From VRUE01 sp963816785 (GTDB lineage: Bacteria > Actinomycetota > Thermoleophilia > Solirubrobacterales > 70-9), in contig CAWFLL010000003.1 of the NCBI GenBank assembly GCA_963816785.1, positions 17,406 through 81,405 of the forward strand: 64,000 nucleotides of DNA, written 5' to 3'. Made by a program: the position numbers and the translations under genes. This document shows, piece after piece, positions 53,788 through 60,901 of the stretch; the first letter of the stretch is position 1; each line of letters starts with the position of its first letter. The notes below the pieces were generated by a model. The model ran no database searches, was not told the DNA's origin, and saw only the letters and a list, made by a program, of their open reading frames with translations.

Positions 53788-54336
53788 CTACTCGGGATCT
53801 CCGAGGCCGTCAGGTGGCGGGGGCAATGACTCGCGGACCTCCTCCTCGATCGCGATCCCGTCCAAGATCACGCCCCGGGCTTTCAACTCCCTCTTGATCT
53901 CCTCAAAAGACCGGCGACCCACAATCTGCGTCGGCTGATCCGCGAGCAATTGGCTCTTATCGCGGTTGACCGCCGCAGCGACGATCACGTTCCGGACACC
54001 GCCCGGCAGGTCGCGGACCGGGATTCCCTCGACCTCTCGGGCAAGCCGCTCCGTCATCGCCTCCGATACCTCTAGCTGACGATCCGCAAGGGCGGAATGC
54101 CGGTCCGCAGCCGATGCCCGGAGCGCCGGGAGAACTTGGCTACGGACCCGTTCATATCGGGCGGCGTGGGTCTTCGATCGCCAGTAGCGCAGGGTCCGCC
54201 CGTCGATCTGCAACCCATCCTCGGCGAGCAACCTCGCCGCCTGGTCGCCGTTGCCGGAGCATTCGGCGAGACAAAGCAACGCCCGCTCGACCTCCTCATC
54301 TCCGAACGTCGGTCGGGGCTTGCCTGGTAGGGCCAC
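53788..54336 (-). CDS. Helix-turn-helix protein, terminase-small-subunit-like
   Basis: 182 aa helical protein. Residues 10-60 (DEEVERALLCLAECSGNGDQ, AARLLAEDG, IDGRTLRYWRSKTHAARYE) look like an HTH that learns a target as in phage small terminases or HTH-23 proteins. The rest is helical and acidic. No large terminase is nearby. A DNA-binding role in an integrated element is inferred. Confidence 0.6.
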   Translation of the reverse strand: MALPGKPRPTFGDEEVERALLCLAECSGNGDQAARLLAEDGLQIDGRTLRYWRSKTHAARYERVRSQVLPALRASAADRHSALADRQLEVSEAMTERLAREVEGIPVRDLPGGVRNVIVAAAVNRDKSQLLADQPTQIVGRRSFEEIKRELKARGVILDGIAIEEEVRESLPPPPDGLGDPE

Positions 54337-54409
54337 AGGCGCGTTTACCGCGGAAAGTCTCGGACTGACGGGTGCCGTTCGGGGTTCCAGCGGTTTCCAG
54401 ACCTGACGC

Positions 54410-54826
54410 TCACTCGGCCCCTTCGCTGACCCGCCCCGCTACCTCGGCGTCCTGGGCGTACTCGGCTTCCTCCATCGTCTCCCGCATCACGGCGTGCCGA
54501 TCGTCGTCGTTGCTCAGATCACGGTTGAGAACTCGGTCGTAGCTCTCTTTCACGTCGGGGGGGCCGGTCCCGGCTTGATCCTGCGCGAGGGCGTTTATCT
54601 CTTTCGCGGTCAGTTCGCGCCCAAGATCCCGCTCCAACCTGACCGCTTGTGCGCTGAACTCGGCTGCGTCCTGCGTGGGTTCGTCGGCCTGTTCAAGGTC
54701 GGCTGCGACTTGTCTCGCGACCAACTGGTACTCCTCGCCGTAGTCCCCGTCCAACGCTGCTTCAAGGTCGGGCAGATCCGAGAACTCGAAAACCTCCCCG
54801 TCCATTTCGTAGGTCATGGCGCTCAT
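54410..54826 (-). CDS. Acidic hypothetical element protein
   Basis: 138 aa, strongly acidic, mostly helical (FSDLPDLEAALDGDYGEE, QVAADLEQADEPTQDAAEF, RETMEEAEYAQDAE). No domain was recognised. The ATG overlaps the stop of the arm-binding protein gene by 4 nt (ATGA), so the two are coupled. Its acidity would suit a DNA-mimic or a partner of a basic DNA-binding protein, but this is speculation. Confidence 0.65.
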   Translation of the reverse strand: MSAMTYEMDGEVFEFSDLPDLEAALDGDYGEEYQLVARQVAADLEQADEPTQDAAEFSAQAVRLERDLGRELTAKEINALAQDQAGTGPPDVKESYDRVLNRDLSNDDDRHAVMRETMEEAEYAQDAEVAGRVSEGAE

Positions 54827-55035
54827 GCTGCGACCTCCTCGGTCAGCGCCGCTCGTGCGGCGATCGCCTGGTCAAGATCGGTCCCGATCGTTTTCCAACG
54901 CCGCCGGCCATCCTCGCGCCAGGTGACCTCAAAGGTCCGGCCATCCTCGGAGTCCTTGAAGTAGATGCCTTCATGCCCCGGTAGCCGTTTCCGGCGTGGA
55001 GGCTCGGATGGCTTATCTGAGGGCGGGGCGATCAT
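54823..55035 (-). CDS. Integrase-type arm-binding (AP2-like) domain without catalytic domain
   Basis: 70 aa from ATG 55035. After a basic PPRRKRLPGHEG start, IYFKDSEDGRTFEVTWREDG, RRRWKTIGTDLDQAIAARAA matches the N-terminal arm-binding domain of tyrosine integrases (three strands and a helix). The core-binding and catalytic (R...HxxR...Y) domains are absent; the gene ends with a stop coupled to the next gene. In a different frame its upstream DNA continues as a coiled coil out of the preceding gene, so it may instead be the C-terminus of that protein after a one-base error at 55107-55110. Expected to bind the 11-bp-spaced arm repeats. Confidence 0.65.
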   Translation of the reverse strand: MIAPPSDKPSEPPRRKRLPGHEGIYFKDSEDGRTFEVTWREDGRRRWKTIGTDLDQAIAARAALTEEVAA

Positions 55036-55588
55036 CGTTTGAAGGTGTCTGATCTGGCCGTCCTTTGAGGCGACCTCCGCCCGTAGCTCGGCTGCCTCGA
55101 CGGACAGGGGTGTCCCGCTCCTCTATTGCCCGTTTCGCGGCGTTTGTGGCCTCTCGTGCGCTCTGAGCCTCAGCTATGGCCGTAGCCGCCTCTCGGCTCG
55201 TCTTCTCGCCTCTCTCCCCGGCGTGTGCGAGGGCGTCCTCGACGGCGACGACGACAAGCTCGTCAAGGGTCGCGGACGGCAGCGGCGCGGGGCCATCGAC
55301 TCCGAGCCGCCCGAAAAGTTCGGCCTGCGACGGCCCCACGGCGTACTCAACTCCGCTCGCGCCGACGCTGCCGTTCAGGGCGTAGAGGGCGACGATTCGC
55401 AAGTCCTCCTGCGGTCGAGCCTCGACGTACTGGGCGAAGGTTCGGAGGCTCTCGACGTGGCGCGCACCGTCGCCACCTAGCGCGGCTTCGGCGGCGTCGG
55501 CTTGGCCGCGAACATGTCCCGCGATAGCCGGAGCCAGTCCGTCGCTGCCCGCTCGTCGGTTGAGGGTCGTTTCGGCCTCGCTGGCCAT
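55013..55588 (-). CDS. Coiled-coil protein upstream of arm-binding domain
   Basis: 191 aa as read from ATG 55588. N-terminal half helical (RRAGSDGLAPAIAGHVRGQA, HVESLRTFAQYVEARPQED); C-terminal half Ala/Glu/Arg-rich coiled coil (REAATAIAEAQSAREATNAA). With three rather than four G at 55107-55110 the coil would continue DTLSVEAAELRAEVASKDGQ, RHLQTMIAPP into the arm-binding domain, giving one 254-aa protein ending at 54823. As given, it overlaps the next gene by 23 nt. Confidence 0.55.
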   Translation of the reverse strand: MASEAETTLNRRAGSDGLAPAIAGHVRGQADAAEAALGGDGARHVESLRTFAQYVEARPQEDLRIVALYALNGSVGASGVEYAVGPSQAELFGRLGVDGPAPLPSATLDELVVVAVEDALAHAGERGEKTSREAATAIAEAQSAREATNAAKRAIEERDTPVRRGSRATGGGRLKGRPDQTPSNDDRPALR

Positions 55589-55661
55589 GCCTCGAAGGTA
55601 GCCGGTCGCCGCACCACCACTGCGACGGTCTGGGGTTCCGGAGCGGGTCGCGAGCGGGTGC

Positions 55662-55680
55662 GTTGTCACTTTGTTGTCAC
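55662..55680 (-). repeat. Right arm-type pair, GTTGTCAC x2
   Basis: GTTGTCAC at 55662-55669 and 55673-55680, 11 bp apart, inverted relative to the GTGACAAC pair at 49970-49988. It lies 41 bp left of the tRNA terminator of att copy 7. Likely the second arm of the 49.9-55.7 kb element. Confidence 0.65.
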
Positions 55681-55720
55681 TTTGGCCTTAGTGCCGATTT
55701 CCGACACTTCTCGGAGAACG

Positions 55721-55747
55721 AAAAAACCCCGCCTGAGCGGGGCTTTC
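55721..55747 (-). terminator. tRNA terminator beside att copy 7
   Basis: CCCCGC-CTGA-GCGGGG hairpin with AAAAAA on its left; on the minus strand this is a hairpin plus T-run directly after the tRNA 3' end. A classical intrinsic terminator, and a near-identical one accompanies att copy 4. Confidence 0.8.
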
Positions 55748-55753
55748 TCTCGA

Positions 55754-55928
55754 TGCCGGAGGAGGGACTCGAACCCCCGACACGCGGATTATGATTCTGC
55801 GCCGGGAGTTGTGGCTGTTTGCGGCTGTTCGGGGATTTCCCGCTAATCGGCGGTTTTCGCCGTTTCGGACGTCCCGCCGTTTGCGGCTGTTTGCGGGTGT
55901 TGTGTTGCCACCCCGTTGCCACCCTGGT
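55754..55928 (-). repeat. att copy 7 with arms on both sides
   Basis: tRNA 3' half identical to copy 1, core CGCGGATTATGATTCTGC, dyad CCGCTAATCGGCGG, then GTTGCCACCCC / GTTGCCACCCT arms 11 bp apart ending near 55928. The GTTGTCAC pair lies on the other side of the core. Anticodon-loop and stem bases are best preserved here: in tRNA sense AATCATAATCCGC, with CAU in the anticodon place. No tRNA 5' half follows, so the copy is not an intact tRNA. Confidence 0.85.
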
Positions 55929-55979
55929 CGCCGCCAAGCCATTCCTGTGGCGACCACAGAGGCCGTGGCTGGGGTGCGG

Positions 55980-56297
55980 TCAGCCCTCGGCCGCGTTGCG
56001 CAGCGCGTTGACTAGCAACTGCTCGGCTGGAATGCCGGTGAGGCCGTCCGGAGTGCGGTAGAGGCGGCACTTGAGGCCGTAGTCCTGGCGGTCATCGGCT
56101 TGGGGTTCAATGTCGCGGCCGTTGACGCGGATCGTGGGGGAGCCCAGGAATCGCTCGCGCTCAGCATCCTCGGGTGTCTCGACCGACCGCAGCTCGATCT
56201 TATCTTCGAACCCCTCGCTGGCGAGCACCTCCCGCATAGCGGGAAGCATCGCCTCATAGCCCGGGCAGCCGTCGAAGTAGAGAAGCTCGACCTTCAT
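55980..56297 (-). CDS. Thioredoxin-fold protein of metal-resistance type
   Basis: 105 aa. VELLYFDGCPGYEAMLPAMR has a single Cys in the CxxC place (CPGY). GSPTIRVNGRDIEPQADDRQ and a C-terminal CRLYRTPDGLTGIPA follow. This pattern is common next to mercury and copper genes, where it may carry or deliver metal or handle thiols. Last gene of the copper-type minus-strand set, 115 nt after the CopA gene. Confidence 0.75.
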   Translation of the reverse strand: MKVELLYFDGCPGYEAMLPAMREVLASEGFEDKIELRSVETPEDAERERFLGSPTIRVNGRDIEPQADDRQDYGLKCRLYRTPDGLTGIPAEQLLVNALRNAAEG

Positions 56298-56411
56298 TGC
56301 GCGGTGAGTAGCTGGCCGAAAAGGGCGCGGCCTGCGTCGGCGGCCTGGGTTCGTCGATGACTGCCGCTAGACAGCGGCTTGACGATGCTTAGGAGTAGCG
56401 CGTTGGTGATC

Positions 56412-59153
56412 CTAGGCTCCATTCGGATGCCAACCCCGCAACCTGTTGGAGTTGCCCACCACGGACAACGAACTGGCCGCCATGGCGGCCGCGGCAATCA
56501 TCGGGCTCAGCTGAATCCCGAGGAACGGGTAGAGCACGCCCGCCGCGACCGGGATTCCGATCGTGTTGTAGCCGAAGGCCAAGAAGAGGTTCTGGCGGAT
56601 GGTGCGCATCGTCGCTTGCTCAGCGAGAGCGCCAGCGGAACCCCGCGCAGGTCGCCCGAGATGAGGGTCACGTCGGCGGCCTCGATTGCGACGTCGGTGC
56701 CGGTGCCGATGGCGATGCCGACGTCGGCCTGGGCGAGGGCCGGCGCGTCGTTGATGCCGTCGCCGACCATCGCGACGACCTTGCCCTCGTCCTGCAGCTG
56801 GCGGACCTCGAGCGCCTTGTCGCTCGGGCAGCACCTCGGCGAACACGCGCTCGATGCCGACCTGGCGGGCGATCGCCTCAGCGGTCCGCGTGTTGTCGCC
56901 GCTGATCATCACGACCTCGAGGCCGAGCTCCTGTAGTGCGGCGATCGCCTCAGCGGATTCGGGCTTGACGGTGTCGGCGACCGCCAGCACGCCCGCCGTG
57001 CTGCCCGTCGACGGCGACGAGGATCGCGGTCTTACCCTCGGCCGCCAGCGCTGAGCCTCGGATTCCAAGGGCCGGGGTCGACGCCGCTCCTCGCGCAGCA
57101 GGCGCCGCGTGCCGACCAGCAACCGGTGGCCCTCGACCGTCGCCCGCAGGCCACGGCCGGTGATCGAATCGAAGTCCGAGGCCTCCGGTAGCGAGGAGGT
57201 GCCACGCTCCTCGGCGCCGGCGACGATCGCTGCCTCGCCCAGTGGGTGCTCGGAGCGAGCGCTCCGCCGCTGCCGCCAGCCGCAGGAGTTCCTCCTCGCC
57301 CAGCTCGCCGAGGCGACCACGTCGGTCAGGGCCGGCTCCCCACGGGTGATCGTGCCCGTCTTGTCGAGCACGATGGCGTCGAGCTTGTGGGCGGTCTCCA
57401 GTGCCTCGGCCGCGCGGATCAGGACGCCGCTCTCGGCGCCCTTACCGGTGCCGACCATGATCGCGAGTCGGCGTCGCCAGGCCGAGGGCGCAGGGGCAGG
57501 CGATGATCAGCACCGCCACTGCGGAGACCAAGGCGAAGGTGAGAGCCGGCGATGGGCCGAAGTCGAACCAGACGACGAAGGTCGCGATCGCGATGAAGAT
57601 CACCGCCGGGACGAAGTAGCTGGCGACGAGATCGGCGAGGCGCTGGATCGGCGCCTTCGAGCCCTGCGCCTCTTCCACCAAGCGCGACGATCTGGGCGAG
57701 CATCGTGTCGCTGCCGACGCCGTGGCACGGAAGCGGAAGGCGCCGGTCTGGTTCACGGTGGCGCCGATCACCGTGTCGCCGACGCTCCTTGGTGACGGGC
57801 AGCGACTCGCCTGTGACCATCGACTCATCGATAGCTCGAGCGTCCCTCGACCACCTCGCCATCGACCGAAACCTTCTCGCCGGGCCGAACGGCGATTACG
57901 TCGCCGGGCGCCACCTCCTCGACCGGGATCTCCTCCTCGCGGCCTTCGCGGACGACACGGGCCGTCTTCGCCTGCAGGCCGATCAGCCGTCGGATCGCCT
58001 CACCGGTCCCCGCCTTGGCGCGGACCTCGAGCAGCCGGCCGAGCAGGATCAAGGTGAGGATGACGCCAACCGCCTCGTAGTAGACGTCGCGAAGGTCGCT
58101 CGGCAGCAGGCTCGGGAAGAGGGTGACGAAGAGGCTGTAGCTGAAGGCGGCCCCCGTCCCAATCGCGATCAGCGTGTTCATGTCGGCGCTGCGGTGGGAG
58201 AGGCTGAGCCATCCACTTCGGTGGATCGGCCAGCCGGTGTAGAGCATCACCGGGGTAATCAGGGCCAGCTGGAACCAGCGATTCATCATGAAGTCCGGCA
58301 CCCAGCTGGCGCCGAATACGTCGGAGGCCATCACCGCGAAGAGGACGGGCGCCGTGAGGACCGCCCCGACCGCAACCCGCCGGCTGAGGTCGGCGATTTC
58401 GGCGCGCCGGGCGGCGGCCTCGGCATCGCCGTCCTCTGGCCGCTGGCGGTCCTCTTCCAGCAGCTCGTAGCCCGAGCCAGTAATCGCCTCTCGCAACCGC
58501 CCGACAGTCACCTGGTCGGGGTCGTAGTCGATCGTGACCCTCTCCGTGCCCATGTTGACTGCGGCGCGATCGACCCCGGGTAGGGCGAGCAGCGCCTGCT
58601 CGATCGTCGCCACGCAGGAAGCGCAGCTGATCCCGCCGGGGCGCAGCGCCAGCACGGTCTCGGTCGGGTCGCTGACCTCGCGGCGCGGGCCGACCCCCAC
58701 CGCCTCCGCTACGTCTTTCTGCGAAAGATCGCCCGTTTGAGTCACGACGCCGTTGCCGCCCCCGGTGCCGTTCGCGTCACCGTCCGTCTCGACCAGCAGC
58801 GTGCCGTGAACCATGTTCATCCCGCACGCAAAGCCGAACTCTCCGCTGCGCTCGGGGGTGAACTCGACAGTGGTGCGGGCGAAGGGCGCCAGCGAACGGC
58901 TCACCCCGAGGTCCGGGAAGACGACGCGGGAGGTGCAGTCCCCGGCCTCCTGACGGTCGAAGACGAGTCGCAGTGGCACGCCCGCGCGAGCGCGGATCAG
59001 GTTCGGCGAGTAGCCGCCCTTAACGACGATCTCCACCTCCTGGCGGCCGGAGCGCAACTCGGCACCGCGTGCCGTTCGCGGTCCGAAGAAGAACCATGCA
59101 AGCGCCGCTATCGCGCCAGCCCCCGCGACCGTGACAAGGACCTCAGCCATCTT
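56412..59153 (-). pseudogene. Cupredoxin-HMA-Cu(+) P1B-type ATPase (CopA-like), 3' half frame broken
   Basis: About 913 aa when read through. From ATG 59153: one TM segment, then a cupredoxin domain (residues 40-125, GEFGFACGMNMVHGTLLVE), an HMA domain with GISCASCV, and P1B ATPase with TGES, ACPCALGLATPT (CPC, copper type), VLDKTGTITRGEP and MVGDGINDAPALAQADVGIA, ending NLFLAFGYNTIGIP and a Met-rich last helix. The first half (to about 57830) is uninterrupted; between 56500 and 57830 there are roughly ten frame changes. All motifs survive in one frame or another. It is cotranscribed with the cyclase-YHS gene (11-nt overlap) and csoR. Copper export to the cell exterior is the expected role. 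Confidence 0.85.
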
Positions 59154-59847
59154 GAGCCTTCTGGCTGGGGACGGCGTAGTTGCGGTCGCTGGCGTAGCGG
59201 TCGGGATCGCTGGCGAATGCCTGAGCACAGGCGAGCGAACAGAAGAAGTAGTCGATTCCGCCGTGGCGTAACTCCCCCGCGGAATGGCTCGGGTCGACGG
59301 CCATCCGGCACACCGGGTCGATCGGCAGCCCCCCAGCCGATACCTCCCCTTCGGTCATCGCAGCGATGAGCTGGACGGGTTCCGTCAGGTTCTTGAGCGC
59401 TCGGCGTCCCCGCTCCATGAAATGGATTCCGTCAGGTGCGTCGGCCGCAATCCGGGTCGCCTCGGTGATCAGCACCTCTCCGCCGACCGCCGCCCCGGCC
59501 ACACGCGCCGCCAGGTTGACCGTGGCGCCGAACCAGTCCCCATCCCGCTCCGCCGCGGAACCGGTATCTATCCCGACTCGCACCATCGGGAAGCCGTGGC
59601 GGTCACCGATTACCGTGACGATGCGGACGCCGAGCCGCACCGCCTGGGCCGCATCGTCGCAACGAATCATCACCGCGTCCCCGATGCACTTGATCTCCTC
59701 AGCTTGGTGTTCGGGGAGCAGGGCTCGCACCTCCGCGACAAATTCCCCGACGAGATCAGCGGCTTCCTCGTCGCCGTGGGCCTCCGTCAAGGCGGTGAAG
59801 CCTGAGAGGTCGGCGAAGAGGAAGCTGTACTGGGCTTGCTCGCCCAT
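59143..59847 (-). CDS. Class III nucleotidyl cyclase fused to YHS metal-binding domain
   Basis: 234 aa. Residues 5-165 form a class III cyclase: YSFLFADLSGFTALTEAHGD (metal Asp), EIKCIGDAVMIR (Lys and second Asp), GIDTGSAAERDGDWFG and VNLAARVAGAAVG (transition-state Asn and Arg), so it looks catalytically complete. Residues 175-222 are a YHS domain: IDPVCRMAVDP, GGIDYFFCSLACAQAF, with Cys residues suited to metal. It lies 5 nt after csoR and overlaps copA, so it is in the copper operon. A metal-responsive cyclic nucleotide signal is inferred. Confidence 0.88.
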   Translation of the reverse strand: MGEQAQYSFLFADLSGFTALTEAHGDEEAADLVGEFVAEVRALLPEHQAEEIKCIGDAVMIRCDDAAQAVRLGVRIVTVIGDRHGFPMVRVGIDTGSAAERDGDWFGATVNLAARVAGAAVGGEVLITEATRIAADAPDGIHFMERGRRALKNLTEPVQLIAAMTEGEVSAGGLPIDPVCRMAVDPSHSAGELRHGGIDYFFCSLACAQAFASDPDRYASDRNYAVPSQKAQDG

Positions 59848-59852
59848 GACCG

Positions 59853-60155
59853 CTAGCGACCCAACAGGCGCCCGACGGCGCCCATCAGCTCGTCGACCCG
59901 CTCCTCGGGGTCGTCGGGGGCCGAGCCCTCACCCTGCATGCAGACACGGACATGGCCGTCCAAGAGCCCGAGCGAGATCTTGTCCAGCGCCGCCTGCACG
60001 GCGTTGATCTGGGTGACGACCTCGATGCAGTAGCGGTCCTCTTCGACCATCTTCGTGACTCCCCGGACCTGACCCTCGACCCTGGCCAGCCGGTTGAGCA
60101 GCTGCTCCTTGCTTGCGGTGTAGCCCCGAATGGGGGCTTGAGTTGCCTTTGCCAT
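59853..60155 (-). CDS. csoR: CsoR-family copper-sensing repressor
   Basis: 100 aa from ATG 60155 (MAKATQAPIRGYTASKEQLL). Family helices NRLARVEGQVRGVTKMVEED and the Cu(I) ligands Cys (RYCIEV), His and Cys (GHVRVC) are present in the C-H-C arrangement of copper sensors, unlike the nickel or formaldehyde types. Apo-CsoR represses; Cu(I) releases it. First gene of the csoR-cyclase-copA operon. A 12-codon upstream extension is in frame but passes through the operator and is unlikely. Confidence 0.92.
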   Translation of the reverse strand: MAKATQAPIRGYTASKEQLLNRLARVEGQVRGVTKMVEEDRYCIEVVTQINAVQAALDKISLGLLDGHVRVCMQGEGSAPDDPEERVDELMGAVGRLLGR

Positions 60156-60164
60156 ACGGTTGAC

Positions 60165-60183
60165 AATACCCTGAGGGGGTATT
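60165..60183. promoter_or_regulatory. CsoR-type palindromic operator
   Basis: Perfect inverted repeat AATACCC-TGAGG-GGGTATT between the divergent starts of csoR (60155) and the ABC ATPase gene (60195). It overlaps a TTGACA (60160-60165). The A/T-flanked GC-rich palindrome is the known CsoR operator type. With about 10 nt to either start codon, both transcripts would be leaderless or nearly so. Confidence 0.75.
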
Positions 60184-60194
60184 AGCGTCAAGCC

Positions 60195-60901
60195 ATGAGC
60201 CGAAGCCCAGGCAAAGCCTCGCTTTCACAGACGAATCAGCTGGGCGGCGCAGATAGCACTCGCCCAGACGTCCTACGAACCGAGGGCATCGAAAAGACCT
60301 TTCATCACGGCATCCCGCCCAGGCGGCGCGCGATCGAGGTGCTGAAAGGAGCAAGCCTCGAGGTGGGGGCCGGGCAACTGGTCGGGCTGGTCGGCGAGAA
60401 CGGCTCAGGAAAGAGCACGCTTGATGCAGATCATCGTCGGCCTGCTGGCGCGCGACGCCGGCGAGATCGAGCGCCCCGAGCCGGCTCGGCTACTGCCCGC
60501 AGACGCCGATGCTCTGGGACAAACTGACGGTCGACGAGCACTTCGAGCTCTTCGCCGGGGCCTACGGCCTCGACGAGGCGGACGCGCGAGCGCGCCGAGC
60601 GGGACCTGCTCGAGGAGCTGCAGTTCGAGCGCTACCGCGGACTACCGCGTCGAGGACCTCTCCGGCGGCACTCGCCAGAAGCTCAATCTGGCCCTGGCGT
60701 TGATGCACGAGCCCGAGCTGCTGCTGCTCGACGAGCCCTACGCCGGCTTCGACTGGGAGACCTACCTGCGCTTCTGGGAGATGAGCGAGCGCCGTCGGGA
60801 CGAGGGCATGGGCATCCTGATCGTCTCCCACCTGCTGGCCGAGCGCGAGCGCCTTGACTCGCGTCTACGCGCTGCGCGACGGCAAGACGGTCGCCGGGTG
60901 A
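60195..60901 (+). pseudogene. ABC transporter ATP-binding protein, frame broken
   Basis: Reads as one ATPase of about 235 aa: Walker A GLVGENGSGKST, Q-loop YCPQTPMLWDKL, signature DLSGGTRQKLNLALAL, Walker B LLLLDEPYAGFD, H-loop ILIVSHLLAERE. Extra bases at 60421-60422 (TT for T), near 60490, near 60590, near 60645 and at 60854-60855 break the frame; several are single-base doublings. Its stop overlaps the permease GTG (GTGA). It is divergent from csoR across the shared operator, so probably copper-responsive. Confidence 0.8.

Larger units (their letters stand above)
36334..55928. mobile_element. Serial tRNA-att island with repeated tRNA 3' halves
   Basis: Seven clear and one degenerate copies of the same tRNA 3' half divide this region into segments of about 1.9, 1.1, 0.9, 4.6, 1.6, 3.4 and 5.9 kb. 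All clear copies have the same orientation (tRNA reading on the minus strand), and each has paired 11-bp-spaced repeats on its high-coordinate side except copy 3, where one is degraded. Cargo genes vary in function and strand. No complete integrase was found. The layout fits successive site-specific insertions at one tRNA, with the oldest material at the left. Confidence 0.75.

Noticed and set aside
53788..54336. Evidence for a complete prophage (terminase small subunit).
   Set aside because: No large terminase, portal, capsid or lysis genes are present in the window; the HTH similarity alone does not support a prophage.
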